IMG/VR virus record: IMGVR_UViG_3300006923_000016
Coordinates: 1-64,000 of that record
DNA: 64,000 nt
Reading direction: 5' to 3' (one strand)
Origin: a virus
The notes below the pieces were generated by a model. That model made no database searches, was not told the origin of the DNA, and saw only the letters and a program-made list of their open reading frames with translations. Shown here one piece after another: positions 1 to 7,901 of the stretch (positions within the stretch are counted from its first letter, which is position 1; every line of letters starts with the position of its first letter). The position numbers and the translations under genes are program-made.

Positions 1-56
1 TAGGACATTGGTTTTTCAAGCCAAGAATAGGGGTTCGATTCCCCTACGAAGGACCA
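1..56 (+). tRNA. tRNA-Glu (anticodon TTC), 5' part cut off
   Basis: The window begins inside this tRNA. The anticodon stem ttggt/gccaa closes a seven-base loop ttttcaa whose middle bases are TTC, which reads Glu codons. The T arm agggg-ttcgatt-cccct is complete, followed by the 3' acceptor strand acgaagg, discriminator A and an encoded CCA at 54-56. The 5' acceptor strand and D arm lie outside the window. Confidence 0.9.
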
Positions 57-64
57 AGCATCAT

Positions 65-140
65 GGGCATGTAGCTTAGCGGCCAAAGCACTGGTATTAC
101 AAACCAGACATCGTGGGTTCGAGTCCCCCCATGCCCACCA
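65..140 (+). tRNA. tRNA-Val (anticodon TAC)
   Basis: Full cloverleaf: acceptor gggcatg/catgccc, D stem gctt/aagc, anticodon stem ctggt/accag with loop attacaa (anticodon TAC, Val), T loop ttcgagt, discriminator A and encoded CCA at 138-140. The T stem gtggg/ccccc has one T-C mismatch. Only 8 bases separate it from tRNA-Glu, so the two are probably cotranscribed. A second Val tRNA with anticodon GAC lies at 8702. Confidence 0.95.
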
Positions 141-146
141 AACAAC

Positions 147-380
147 ATGCTACTAATAAGCTCAGCTCCAGAAGCAGAAGAGAAAGCTTTCGCAAGCTCA
201 GACTATGCACACACGGATGTAGCCGTGGCCGTAGCTGCTGACTCTCGGAAGTTTTATTCGCTCTACATCCACCTCCACGAAAAAGTTCTCTACAGCGTTA
301 CTCCCCGTAAGGTGGGCGATACTATCGTCTTCCGTTGGAGACTACCACCTACGATAAAGGAAAAACACTTTGCAAATTAA
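147..380 (+). CDS. Small protein of the M-h-h-h-S set (77 aa)
   Basis: I do not recognise this protein. It starts MLLISSAPEA, almost the same as the start of the protein at 2069 (MILISNAPEA), and belongs to a scattered set of tiny proteins with this type of N-terminus. The ATG lies six bases after tRNA-Val and no Shine-Dalgarno sequence is visible, so translation may depend on tRNA processing or on a leaderless message. The rest is predicted to be beta-rich with a YIHLHEK segment. It overlaps the GroES-like gene by 11 bases. Confidence 0.6.
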   Translation: MLLISSAPEAEEKAFASSDYAHTDVAVAVAADSRKFYSLYIHLHEKVLYSVTPRKVGDTIVFRWRLPPTIKEKHFAN

Positions 381-657
381 GCCAAAAGGTCCTTACATCC
401 TAGTTCAGCTTGACACTGTCCCCGATCAAACCGCTTCTGGTCTTTACCTAGGCAGCTCAGCCCGTAAGATGAAGCAATGCAAGGGAATTGTTACTGCTAT
501 TGGCACTGCCGTATTTGATGTAGAACTAGGAGACAGAGTAATTCTCACTGTTGACTACGAACCTAGCTTCTGTGTCACCAACGATGAACAAGAAGAATTC
601 GTTATCGTTGACGAAGAAGACGTCTGTGCAATCCTAACAGAAGAAGGGTCAAATTGA
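370..657 (+). CDS. GroES-like co-chaperonin
   Basis: A 95-residue protein with the layout of the GroES/Cpn10 family: an N-terminal strand IKPKGPYILVQL, a mobile-loop region around residues 18-32 (QTASGLYLGSSARK), a KGIVTAIGT strand, a V-GDRVIL segment and a C-terminal FVIVDEEDVCAIL strand. Family members cap GroEL-type rings and assist folding; phage versions such as T4 gp31 redirect the host GroEL to phage proteins. No GroEL gene is seen here, so host GroEL is the likely partner (inference). The start is TTG at 370 with AAAGGA eight bases upstream. It overlaps both neighbours. Confidence 0.8.
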   Translation: MQIKPKGPYILVQLDTVPDQTASGLYLGSSARKMKQCKGIVTAIGTAVFDVELGDRVILTVDYEPSFCVTNDEQEEFVIVDEEDVCAILTEEGSN

Positions 658-917
658 TTTACTTTGCTATTAGGCATAAAACAACCGGACTATTCATGGT
701 TGGTAGCTCTAGATATAGTTCATGGAGTCCCATAGGAAGGACATGGGCTAATCCTTCTTCAGCCAAAGGACACATAACTCGGGTAAGAAATCTCATTCCA
801 GGATTTAAGAAAAGACTAAACAGGGGGGCGATGAAGTGGCAAATTGATCAAGCTAACCTTAACCCCAGTGAATGGGAAATTGTTAAGGTTAAAATGATTG
901 TAGACGACACGGTTTAG
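654..917 (+). CDS. Unknown small phage protein (87 aa)
   Basis: Starts with TTG overlapping the stop of the GroES-like gene (TTGA), with AAGGG upstream. The N-terminus MIYFAIRHKTTGLFM resembles, from memory, a common type of small phage protein that begins YAIRHK-TG and has no known function. The middle is rich in Ser, Trp and Arg and the C-terminus is helical and basic. No catalytic motif is visible. It is the last gene before a 63-base gap preceding the NAD block. Confidence 0.6.
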   Translation: MIYFAIRHKTTGLFMVGSSRYSSWSPIGRTWANPSSAKGHITRVRNLIPGFKKRLNRGAMKWQIDQANLNPSEWEIVKVKMIVDDTV

Positions 918-980
918 TAGTAAGATAGACACGAACCCTGGATAGACCGGAGTTCAGACTTCCCAAAGGTGGAGGACAAC

Positions 981-2072
981 ATGAAGAAATATTCTCTCGG
1001 CGTCGTAATCGGACGCTTTCAGCCCGTACACCAGGGGCACATCGAAAACATACTGGTGCCTGCACTTGAGCAATGCGATAGAGTCCTAGTGACTCTCGGC
1101 TCGTGCCATAAGCCACGAACAATTAAAAATCCTTTCACTGCTATTCAGCGTGAAGGTATGATCCTTGAAGCTCTTCGTAGTCACTATGACTACCCCCAAC
1201 GAGCAGAATTCACCAGCTTGTCGTTCAGGGACGCACGTGACTTCCCTTACGACAACAACAGATGGCGTGCTCAGATCCTGAGATTCGCTCATGAATTTGA
1301 AGACAACGACTCGAAGATTGCTCTCTTCGGAGCAGAGAAGGATCATTCATCCTTCTACCTCAAGTTCTTCCCGCTATGGGCTCTGGTTGAGCCTGAAGGG
1401 CTTGGTAACGGTTACAGTTCGACTGTTATCCGAGAGTACTTCTTCAGCGATTCTTTCAAGATGGATGCTCTTCATGCTCCGGCTGACTTGTTCACGAAGA
1501 ACATGGTCAATCGAGGCCTTCCCTCTTGTAATATCGTAACTCTGAGTAACTGGGTCTTCACCGAGGAAGGTAAAAGACTTAAGACTGAGTACGATCACAT
1601 CAAGAAGTACAAAGCTCAGTTCGAATCCTACCCCTATCCACCCATCTTCCACACCGTAGATAATGTAGTCCTATACAACGGACACATTCTCCTGGTGCAG
1701 CGTGGAGCCATGCCTGGCAAGGGCCTGTGGGCTCTCCCAGGTGGCTTCCTTAACGCCAATGAGTGGGCATTCCAAGGAGCAATGCGTGAGCTTGCCGAAG
1801 AAACAGGGCTCAAGCCCAAGCCCGAATGGTATAACCCCGAACCAAAAACGTTCGATCACCCCGGCCGATCTCTTAGAGGCCGAACGATCACTACAGCTTT
1901 CCTCTGTGTTGTCCCCTCTAGGTTTCCCGCACCCTCTGTTAAGGGAATGGACGACGCCGATCGAGCCTCTTGGATCCCAATGGATAGAGTACTTGGGGAT
2001 TCCCCAGCTTATTCAAACATAATGTTCGAAGATCACATCGATATCATCAGAGAGATGGTGGAGAGGGCGTGA
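981..2072 (+). CDS. nadM: Bifunctional NMN adenylyltransferase / Nudix hydrolase
   Basis: The first half is a NadM-type nucleotidyltransferase: GRFQPVHQGH at residues 11-20 contains the (H/Q)xGH ATP-binding motif, and YSSTVIRE near residues 145-152 is the SxTxxR signature. The second half is a Nudix domain with a complete box (GG-x5-E-x7-RELAEETG, about residues 252-276). Fusions of this kind, known in cyanobacteria and some phages, make NAD+ from NMN and ATP, and their Nudix half cleaves ADP-ribose. I chose ATG at 981 because GGAGG lies five bases upstream; an in-frame GTG at 969 lacks a good site. With NadV at 2305 it can form a two-step route from nicotinamide to NAD+. Nudix substrate is inferred from the family. 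Confidence 0.9.
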   Translation: MKKYSLGVVIGRFQPVHQGHIENILVPALEQCDRVLVTLGSCHKPRTIKNPFTAIQREGMILEALRSHYDYPQRAEFTSLSFRDARDFPYDNNRWRAQILRFAHEFEDNDSKIALFGAEKDHSSFYLKFFPLWALVEPEGLGNGYSSTVIREYFFSDSFKMDALHAPADLFTKNMVNRGLPSCNIVTLSNWVFTEEGKRLKTEYDHIKKYKAQFESYPYPPIFHTVDNVVLYNGHILLVQRGAMPGKGLWALPGGFLNANEWAFQGAMRELAEETGLKPKPEWYNPEPKTFDHPGRSLRGRTITTAFLCVVPSRFPAPSVKGMDDADRASWIPMDRVLGDSPAYSNIMFEDHIDIIREMVERA

Positions 2073-2299
2073 TTCTAATAAGCAATGCACCTGAGGCTAG
2101 TCTTCAAGAACTTTGCTTTATAATGCCTCGGTTTTTGCCAAGAAAAAATGAACCCATCTTTCTCGCAGTCTACTTGCCGTGTCAAAAGAGGCCAACAACA
2201 GATGTTGAATGGTTTACTTTCAGCGTCTTAATCTCTAAAAAGTTTTGGAAAGCAGAAGACGTCCCTCATACCCAAGGCGATAGACGCCAAGGAGAATGA
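2069..2299 (+). CDS. Small protein of the M-h-h-h-S set (76 aa)
   Basis: GTG start overlapping the nadM stop (GTGA), so it is probably translationally coupled. The N-terminus MILISNAPEA pairs closely with MLLISSAPEA at 147. The body has hydrophobic strands (FLAVYLPC, WFTFSVLIS) and a basic, glycine-containing tail. No known domain is recognised. It lies between nadM and nadV, so it is expressed with the NAD genes, but nothing in it suggests a role in NAD metabolism. Confidence 0.6.
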   Translation: MILISNAPEASLQELCFIMPRFLPRKNEPIFLAVYLPCQKRPTTDVEWFTFSVLISKKFWKAEDVPHTQGDRRQGE

Positions 2300-2304
2300 C
2301 AAAA

Positions 2305-3813
2305 ATGTTCATTCATGAAATCCCAATTGCAGTATTATCTGATAGTTACAAGGCAGGGCACCCTCGCCAGTACCCCGACAACATCAAGCAAGCAACAGCC
2401 TACGGAGAGTTCCGTAAGGCTATGTTCGGCAACGATCATCGGATCGTGTTCTTCGGAGGCCGCTACTATACAGAGACATTCCTTAATCGGCAGTGGACGA
2501 TGGAAGATATAGATGCAGCAGCATTGTTCTACTCCACTCACAATGTTCCCTTCACCCCCTATCCCTTTCCAGAAGAACTGTTCAGAAAATTCGTCCGAGA
2601 AAACGATGGTTATTTCCCAGTTAAGGTGGAGATGATTCCAGATGGTACTGTTATCTACCCACACGTGCCTGTGTACCAAATCACCGCGTCTGATGATTAT
2701 TCACGGCTCGTCACTTTCATCGAAACGGTACTTACGATGGTATGGCACCCGACCAGCGTTGCGACTCTCGCGGCCCACACCAGGAATGCGATTGTTTCAT
2801 CGTTTGGACGTAGCGCTGACGAGGAATCGTCCTGGAAGATAGATTCAAGGCTTCATGATTTTGGTTTCCGAGGCACTTCTTCAATCGAAAGTGCAATATT
2901 GGGAGGTATGGGTCACCTACTCAGCTTTACAGGCAGTGACACCATGGCCGCCGCTTACTATGCTCAGATGGCATACAACGATGGGCGACCAGTGGCTATG
3001 TCAATCCCTGCCACAGAACATAGTGTAATGACAAGCTGGCCTGATGAACTCAGTGCCGTGCGAAACATGTTCAAGCGGTTCCCAGGAGGCTTGCTCGCCA
3101 CTGTGGGCGACTCCTATGACTGGAAGGGCTTCCTAGACACAGTCGTTCCCATCATGGCTAAGGAGAAGCCTGAGGACCTCTTCTGGGTAATTAGACCAGA
3201 CTCTGGTGACCCTCTTAAGTGTGTCCTTCAAGGGCTAGAAGCATTGGAGAAGAACTTTGATACTACTATCAACTCAAAGGGTTATAAGGTCATCAACGGA
3301 GCTGGGATCCTTCAAGGTGATGGCCTGGACATATCATCACTCCTCAAAATCCTATATGGAGTGGAGGCTGCTGGCTTCTCTGTCGAAAACGTCGCATTCG
3401 GAATGGGTGGTGGGCTTCTCCAGAAGCATAACCGAGACACGATGGCTTTCGCCACCAAGCTATCCCAAGTGGTACTTGACGACGGCACTATCGTGGACAA
3501 GATGAAGTACCCCAAGACAGACAAAGACAAAGCTTCCATGCCGGGTAGACTCAAGGTCATCACCATGGCTGGTCATCCCGTGACTGTTCCTGAAGAATTC
3601 CATGTCTGGAGTGACTACGCTATTGAGACTAATCTCCTTAGGGTTGTCTACGATCATGGACCAGTAGAGGTTGAGCATCTCACCTTTGATGAAATGCGGG
3701 CAAGTCTTCTCATCCAGTGGGATCGATGCAAAGATGGCTATAATGCCATCCACCCCAGCCTTAAACGGAAGATGGAAACAATCATGGAGGCACACCGTGC
3801 TAACGGAAATTAA
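2305..3813 (+). CDS. nadV: Nicotinamide phosphoribosyltransferase (NAMPT/NadV)
   Basis: A 502-residue protein matching the NAMPT family along its length. Visible family landmarks are SDSYKAGHPRQYP near residue 12, LHDFGFRG near 180, SIPATEHS near 233-240 (its His aligns with the phosphorylated catalytic His of NAMPT), IRPDSGDP near 297, QGDGLDI near 338 and FGMGGGLLQK near 366. It joins nicotinamide to PRPP to give NMN, the substrate of the NadM domain just upstream. An ATG at 2296 overlaps the preceding stop, but AAGGAG is spaced correctly only for ATG 2305, which I chose. Phage NadV-NadM pairs are known to rebuild NAD+ depleted by bacterial defence; that role here is inference. Confidence 0.93.
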   Translation: MFIHEIPIAVLSDSYKAGHPRQYPDNIKQATAYGEFRKAMFGNDHRIVFFGGRYYTETFLNRQWTMEDIDAAALFYSTHNVPFTPYPFPEELFRKFVRENDGYFPVKVEMIPDGTVIYPHVPVYQITASDDYSRLVTFIETVLTMVWHPTSVATLAAHTRNAIVSSFGRSADEESSWKIDSRLHDFGFRGTSSIESAILGGMGHLLSFTGSDTMAAAYYAQMAYNDGRPVAMSIPATEHSVMTSWPDELSAVRNMFKRFPGGLLATVGDSYDWKGFLDTVVPIMAKEKPEDLFWVIRPDSGDPLKCVLQGLEALEKNFDTTINSKGYKVINGAGILQGDGLDISSLLKILYGVEAAGFSVENVAFGMGGGLLQKHNRDTMAFATKLSQVVLDDGTIVDKMKYPKTDKDKASMPGRLKVITMAGHPVTVPEEFHVWSDYAIETNLLRVVYDHGPVEVEHLTFDEMRASLLIQWDRCKDGYNAIHPSLKRKMETIMEAHRANGN

Positions 3814-4351
3814 AAGCCTTCTTAGTTCTAATCATAAGCTTAGTGCAACCATCTCTGGTGGTGGTATTGGTTTTTTCTCTAAACTATTAGTTCATGGAGG
3901 AGGGAGTGCTCTTCTTGTAAGAGGCCACATCCCCTACGGAACATCAACACTACACACAGCAGCTGCACCATGGCAACACGGTCAAGGGGCAGTCAGCCAA
4001 AGGACGGCTGAGAACGTTACAATTAATCTAGAACAAACATCTCATTGGCTTGATCCCAACGAGAGAGTTAATCATGTTTCCCTTTGTTGCACAGCAACTA
4101 TGAAATCAGAAAGAGAACGTCAGGGAAGAGAGCATCGAGCTTGGATTTCCCTACGTGGAGACAAGAAGCCTAACAAAAGCCTTAAGATCTCCCTATCTCA
4201 CTATCTCACTCGTGAAGAGCAAGAAGATTTGCTTTCAGAACTACTCCTAAAATTACTCGCTGAGTATGTTGGAGTTAGTTCAGAAGGTAATGCTCTTGTC
4301 GAAGCGAAGAAGCAAGACAGCAACATCGTAGAACATAAGTCTCTAGAATAG
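3797..4351 (+). CDS. CinA-like (NMN amidohydrolase-type) domain protein
   Basis: A 184-residue protein. The segment SATISGGGIGFFSKLL near residues 16-31, followed by GHIPYGTS and then CCTATMKSERERQG near residue 97 with a following HRAWISL, matches the pattern of the CinA C-terminal family (TGG...PGAS, VPYS, G-CTA-tdR..rG.HR). Some CinA proteins deamidate NMN. Placed directly after nadV it probably acts on pyridine nucleotides, though whether it is an active amidohydrolase cannot be decided: the Ser-Cys-Thr-Gly-Gly active-site string is altered. The start is GTG 3797, with GGAGG six bases upstream inside the end of nadV; the open frame runs further 5' without a ribosome site. Confidence 0.7.
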   Translation: MLTEIKSLLSSNHKLSATISGGGIGFFSKLLVHGGGSALLVRGHIPYGTSTLHTAAAPWQHGQGAVSQRTAENVTINLEQTSHWLDPNERVNHVSLCCTATMKSERERQGREHRAWISLRGDKKPNKSLKISLSHYLTREEQEDLLSELLLKLLAEYVGVSSEGNALVEAKKQDSNIVEHKSLE

Positions 4352-4366
4352 GCATCAGCGTAAACA

Positions 4367-5266
4367 ATGGAACAAAAATATCTTGATCTTTTAGAAAACA
4401 TTTTAGAGAACGGAACAGATAAAGGTGATCGAACGGGGACTGGCACTCGAAGCTTATTCGGGCGTCAGCTCCGTTTTGATCTGTCGGAAGGGTTCCCACT
4501 CCTTACCACCAAGAAGATGTTCATGCGTGGGATTAAAGAGGAGCTGCTTTGGATTCTAAGTGGCTCAACAGACAATAGAAAGCTACAAGAAAAGAATGTA
4601 AACATCTGGAATGAATGGGCTACTGAAGAACAGTGTGCTAAGTTCGCTAGACAAGAAGGAGACCTAGGTCCAGTCTATGGACACCAGTGGCGTAACTTTG
4701 GAGCTAACTGGGACCCTACGGGTGATCAACCAGAAAAAGAATGGTATGACTACAAAGCTCAGCGCTGGGTTAATCCAGTCTACATGTCAGATGGCATGGA
4801 TCAGATAAGCAATGCCATTGATCTCATCAAAAACAATCCCAACTCTAGACGTATCATCGTCAACGGTTGGAATCCAAGTGAAGCAACGCAGGTCGCGCTA
4901 CCTCCTTGTCATACCCTTTTCCAATTCTATGTCATTGAGGGTAAGCTTTCAGGCCAGCTCTACCAGCGGAGTGGAGATGTGTTCCTTGGGGTTCCGTTCA
5001 ACATCGCATCCTACGCTCTTCTGCTTCACCTCACCGCTCAAGCGACAAACCTGGAAGCTGGTGACTTTGTCCATACGTTCGGTGACGTTCACATCTATAA
5101 CAACCACTTCAAGCAAGTAGAAGAGCAGCTCAGTCGCACACCGCTAGAACTACCTACACTCTGGCTTAATCCAGAGGTAGATGACATCTTTAACTTCACT
5201 AGTGAAGACATTAAGATTGTTAACTACAATTCTTATAAGTCAATCAAAGCACCAGTAGCAGTATGA
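4367..5266 (+). CDS. thyA: Thymidylate synthase
   Basis: Converts dUMP to dTMP with methylene-tetrahydrofolate. At 299 residues it is slightly longer than bacterial ThyA. The N-terminal [12 protein letters not shown] phosphate-binding loop, the catalytic [12 protein letters not shown] segment (Cys about 181), [13 protein letters not shown] (dUMP contacts) and the C-terminal APVAV ending are all present. An insertion of about 30 residues lies around residues 100-140, as in some phage enzymes. It works with the DHFR at 40356 and the ribonucleotide reductase at 24292. The Shine-Dalgarno site before ATG 4367 is weak. Confidence 0.97.
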   Translation: MEQKYLDLLENILENGTDKGDRTGTGTRSLFGRQLRFDLSEGFPLLTTKKMFMRGIKEELLWILSGSTDNRKLQEKNVNIWNEWATEEQCAKFARQEGDLGPVYGHQWRNFGANWDPTGDQPEKEWYDYKAQRWVNPVYMSDGMDQISNAIDLIKNNPNSRRIIVNGWNPSEATQVALPPCHTLFQFYVIEGKLSGQLYQRSGDVFLGVPFNIASYALLLHLTAQATNLEAGDFVHTFGDVHIYNNHFKQVEEQLSRTPLELPTLWLNPEVDDIFNFTSEDIKIVNYNSYKSIKAPVAV

Positions 5267-5330
5267 GATTTCAAGGTCAGTTGGTGAGTAGCCTCACTGG
5301 TCCCCTTCCTACTGGTATCACTTATTGCAC

Positions 5331-6281
5331 TTATCCGTTAGGTAAGTTGTCGATAATGTAACCCATCTCAACTAGAGTCCCTGCTTCAGGAATTATATCG
5401 AAGAAAATCGTGTTAGTAGTCTCATCGTAATGCCAATATGGGAACTCTAGCGCATCTTCAAAAACGATAATACTATCTGGGACTGGTACAAACTCAAGCT
5501 CCCATGACTCATAAGGTTCTAACTGAACAGTAGCTTCGGCTACGCCAGGTGACCAATCAGTATCCATAATATCGATCATGACACCACCGAAGTGGTCTAC
5601 TACTTCTACATACCCAGCGTTGTCGTTGGGATTAGTAATTGCTGCTGCAAATGTAGACCCCTCAGGGCGGAGTCCCTCATACCAGGAAATCCATTCATTT
5701 AAAGGCATTGAAGACTGATCGTACTCGTCGCTAACAAAAACGGTTAGCAGGGTAACATCATCGCGCATCCATTCCCAAGAAGCCGGATTATTCTCAATGT
5801 ATTCGTAAGCAGAATCTCGTCCCGACTCCCACTGCCCTTGCATAATGGAGTTGTACATATCAAGAGCTTCGTCGATACCATCACCTGGTACAAGAGGGAA
5901 CTGGAAGGGTTCGTTAGCCGCATTGGACGGGGTAGCACTAATCATCATTAGTCGCCAACCGTGCGGCGGCAAAGCATTTATCATTGCTTCAATACCTGCT
6001 AGGACTCTTCCGGCATCGTTGTTCATAGAGCCAGAGAAGTCCAACACCCATAAAATATCAGTGCCATTAGAAGTAGATGGTTGGATAAAATGCTCAACCC
6101 AGACATCACCTTGAGGATCACCATTGGGAATCTCAACTTCAACCTCAACAATTACCTTAACAGGGACCTCAACAGGCACTTCAATATATTCAGTTTCCCC
6201 ACCATAAATAGCATAATCACTACAACCAATTAATATAAGAGGGATAAGGATTGTAAACAGTTTATTTAATAGACGCTTCAT
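5331..6281 (-). CDS. VWA-domain lipoprotein
   Basis: The first 20 residues form a lipoprotein signal peptide: MKRLLNKL, a hydrophobic run and the lipobox LIGC with Cys at 20. Next is a Val/Glu/Pro repeat tether (residues 33-52), then a von Willebrand A domain starting near 75 with the metal-site motif DFSGSM (Asp81, Ser83, Ser85) and, further on, a VSDEYD segment. The C-terminal 80 residues look beta-rich. Such domains bind protein ligands through a divalent metal. The start at 6281 was chosen for the signal peptide and a GGAGG nine bases upstream; it overlaps the protease gene by 20 bases. Likely anchored to the outer surface of a membrane of the infected cell. Confidence 0.82.
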   Translation of the reverse strand: MKRLLNKLFTILIPLILIGCSDYAIYGGETEYIEVPVEVPVKVIVEVEVEIPNGDPQGDVWVEHFIQPSTSNGTDILWVLDFSGSMNNDAGRVLAGIEAMINALPPHGWRLMMISATPSNAANEPFQFPLVPGDGIDEALDMYNSIMQGQWESGRDSAYEYIENNPASWEWMRDDVTLLTVFVSDEYDQSSMPLNEWISWYEGLRPEGSTFAAAITNPNDNAGYVEVVDHFGGVMIDIMDTDWSPGVAEATVQLEPYESWELEFVPVPDSIIVFEDALEFPYWHYDETTNTIFFDIIPEAGTLVEMGYIIDNLPNG

Positions 6282-7047
6282 CTGACTGTGCCTCCTCGAG
6301 TATCTTTTCAAGCTCAATAATTTTTAGGACCTGACTTAAAAAGTCTCTAATTCTATGTGCTGGTTCAGCAATAGAAATCTCAGACCAATCACTACCATTG
6401 GTACTTACAATAGCGATAAGCATCCCAATTATTTCACCGTCCTTGATTACAGGACTACCTGATGAGCCTTGAGCAGCAGGTAAGCTTAAGAAATAATCAC
6501 CGGTAAGAGGATCAACAAAGGAGAAGCTACCTTCCTTTTTAATGGGAAAGATACCAAAGGGTGCCTGAATACTGATGATTCTGTCATCAAATCGAGGTGT
6601 ATAGTTATCGCTGATTGGGTATGCTGGAAGACTAGTTTCAACCTCAAAGATACATAGATCAGGGTTAAGGTTAAACCAAATAACCTTACCTTCAGAGGTT
6701 GTGTCTAGCACAGTACGAATCTCAATAAACTCATGAGCTAGCTTAGTCAAGGGATTTACACATACATGCCCAGCGGTAAGCATGAGAGTCTTGCCGTTAG
6801 GCTGTAGCTTAACAGCCGTAGCTGTGCCACTGCCTCTAAGTGGAAGCTCTCCTGGTATAGTGTTACTTCTTACACGAACTAATGCCGTGCTTAAAGCTAA
6901 AGGGTTGCTTGTAGCTTGGGTTAGTGTTAGAGTATCTTCTACTTTAGGGGCCATCGCCTGGACTAAGCTTTCATCTGCAATGAAGGCTAAGTCCATCATA
7001 GGGACCAAAAGCAGTGCTACCAACACGCTTAAGAATTTCCTTTTCAA
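6262..7047 (-). CDS. Secreted trypsin-like serine protease
   Basis: A 261-residue protein with an N-terminal signal sequence (MKRKF, then a hydrophobic stretch to about residue 23). The catalytic triad of a chymotrypsin-fold protease can be read directly: His94 in TAGHVC, Asp130 in NPDLCIF and Ser196 in GSSGSP. The start is TTG 7047, with AAGGAG six bases upstream; the open frame extends 24 codons further without a better site. It is first in a two-gene minus-strand operon with the VWA lipoprotein, facing away from the gene at 7093. It would act in the periplasm or outside the cell. Its substrate is unknown. Confidence 0.85.
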   Translation of the reverse strand: MKRKFLSVLVALLLVPMMDLAFIADESLVQAMAPKVEDTLTLTQATSNPLALSTALVRVRSNTIPGELPLRGSGTATAVKLQPNGKTLMLTAGHVCVNPLTKLAHEFIEIRTVLDTTSEGKVIWFNLNPDLCIFEVETSLPAYPISDNYTPRFDDRIISIQAPFGIFPIKKEGSFSFVDPLTGDYFLSLPAAQGSSGSPVIKDGEIIGMLIAIVSTNGSDWSEISIAEPAHRIRDFLSQVLKIIELEKILEEAQSDEASIK

Positions 7048-7092
7048 TTTCGTCTCCTTTTCAGGGGCGGTACCCCTTATACTTAGCATATC
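7048..7092. promoter_or_regulatory. Divergent promoter region
   Basis: A 45-base gap between the divergent protease gene and the nucleotidyltransferase gene at 7093. On the plus strand TATACT at 7079-7084 resembles a -10 element and would place transcription start almost at ATG 7093, which has no Shine-Dalgarno site, so that message may be leaderless. On the minus strand TATAAG sits at a similar place. A short inverted repeat ggggcggtacccc lies at 7074 and to its left. These are pattern readings only. Confidence 0.35.
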
Positions 7093-7626
7093 ATGGTCAA
7101 CCAAGAACTTACCAGCCAACTATCTTTTTGGGACAGTATCCACGATGGGTATTACATTGCTGTAACCAGCGGAGGCTTTGATCCCCTACATGTAGGGCAC
7201 CTACGGTCTATCATCAATATGAAGCTCGCAGTTAGAGACTATCTTGTCCTTAAAAAAAAGAAAATCGACAAAATAGATAGGCCTATTCTTTCTGTTGTCA
7301 TTGTCAACGGACCCAATTTCTTAGCTCAGAAAAAGGGATATGAATTCATGCCTCTTGTAGAACGCATGGAAATCATCAAGAACCTCCAAGGTGTAGATTA
7401 TGTAGTCCCTTGGGATCAAGTAGGTGATGACTCTACTGTTATCAACGCTCTCTCCATTATTAAGCCTCACTTCTTTTGCAAGGGTGGAGACCGCACCAAA
7501 GAATCCGGACTAGCTGAACAAGCAGTGTGTGATAGTTTGGAGTGTGAAATCATATATAATGTAGGAGGCGGGAAGATTCAAAGCTCTTCCTGGTTAGTAG
7601 ATGCTGCTGATAAGCACAAAACTTAG
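7093..7626 (+). CDS. HldE/RfaE-type nucleotidyltransferase
   Basis: A 177-residue cytidylyltransferase-like protein: SGGFDPLHVGHL near residue 26 carries the HxGH motif, and ALSIIKPHFFCKGGDRT near residue 120 matches the C-terminal half of HldE (RPD-LVKGGDY), the domain that makes ADP-heptose from heptose 1-phosphate. Glycerol-3-phosphate cytidylyltransferase is an alternative, but the KGGD segment favours the HldE type. A matching HldE-type kinase is at 40823 and a GmhB-like phosphatase at 38632. No ribosome-binding site precedes ATG 7093. Confidence 0.75.
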   Translation: MVNQELTSQLSFWDSIHDGYYIAVTSGGFDPLHVGHLRSIINMKLAVRDYLVLKKKKIDKIDRPILSVVIVNGPNFLAQKKGYEFMPLVERMEIIKNLQGVDYVVPWDQVGDDSTVINALSIIKPHFFCKGGDRTKESGLAEQAVCDSLECEIIYNVGGGKIQSSSWLVDAADKHKT

Positions 7627-7807
7627 CTATCAAACCCTACCAAATGAACCACTAATCGCCTGGACTATTCGCCTAGATAAAGACCTTGTTCTTTTATTTG
7701 CTCGCCTTCATAAGGGGAGATGGTATGGTGAAAAAATCAGGAACTATCATATATGGAATAGAAAGCGGTCTAGACAACCAAGCTTGCTCCATGGCGACAA
7801 GGCCTAG
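7601..7807 (+). CDS. Small protein of the M-h-h-h-S set (68 aa)
   Basis: Starts MLLISTKLSYQ, inside the last 26 bases of the preceding gene, with no clear ribosome site. The sequence IAWTIRLDKDLVLLFARLHKGRWY is strand-like and aromatic, as in its relatives, and the C-terminus is basic. It is kept because of the shared start motif and because nothing else fills this stretch. A second reading frame at 7725 overlaps its end and competes with it. Confidence 0.45.
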   Translation: MLLISTKLSYQTLPNEPLIAWTIRLDKDLVLLFARLHKGRWYGEKIRNYHIWNRKRSRQPSLLHGDKA

Positions 7808-7901
7808 GCCTAAAAGTGAATATCCTTCATGGATTAAACGCCTTCCCCTTGCTCATAGGAAAAGATATGCTGTTGATATCCCAAGAGATGAGAATCTCTA
7901 A
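7725..7901 (+). CDS. Possible small protein (58 aa), uncertain
   Basis: ATG 7725 has a strong Shine-Dalgarno site (AGGGGAG, six bases upstream) and opens a 58-residue frame rich in Arg, Lys and Pro. It overlaps the end of the 7601 gene by 83 bases in another frame and the start of the 7867 gene by 35 bases. Two genes are unlikely to be real over the same 83 bases, so either this one or the tail of 7601 is spurious. Listed because the ribosome site is good. Confidence 0.3.
   Translation: MVKKSGTIIYGIESGLDNQACSMATRPRPKSEYPSWIKRLPLAHRKRYAVDIPRDENL

Noticed and set aside
3257-3505. Frame starting MILLSTQRV inside nadV
   Set aside because: Entirely inside nadV in another frame. Similar chance starts occur at 13285, 16245 and 35042, which shows that the motif alone is weak evidence.
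3671-3796. Upstream extension of the CinA-like gene within nadV
   Set aside because: The open frame is a shadow of nadV. GTG 3797 has GGAGG at the right distance and gives the family's expected N-terminus.
5267-5330. Possible terminator between thyA and the VWA lipoprotein gene
   Set aside because: A small inverted repeat gtgag-tagc-ctcac is present, but neither strand has a T tract next to it. I could not support a terminator.
7798-7811. Short palindrome aggcctaggcct
   Set aside because: Only 12 bases, inside a possible coding stretch; too short to support a role.
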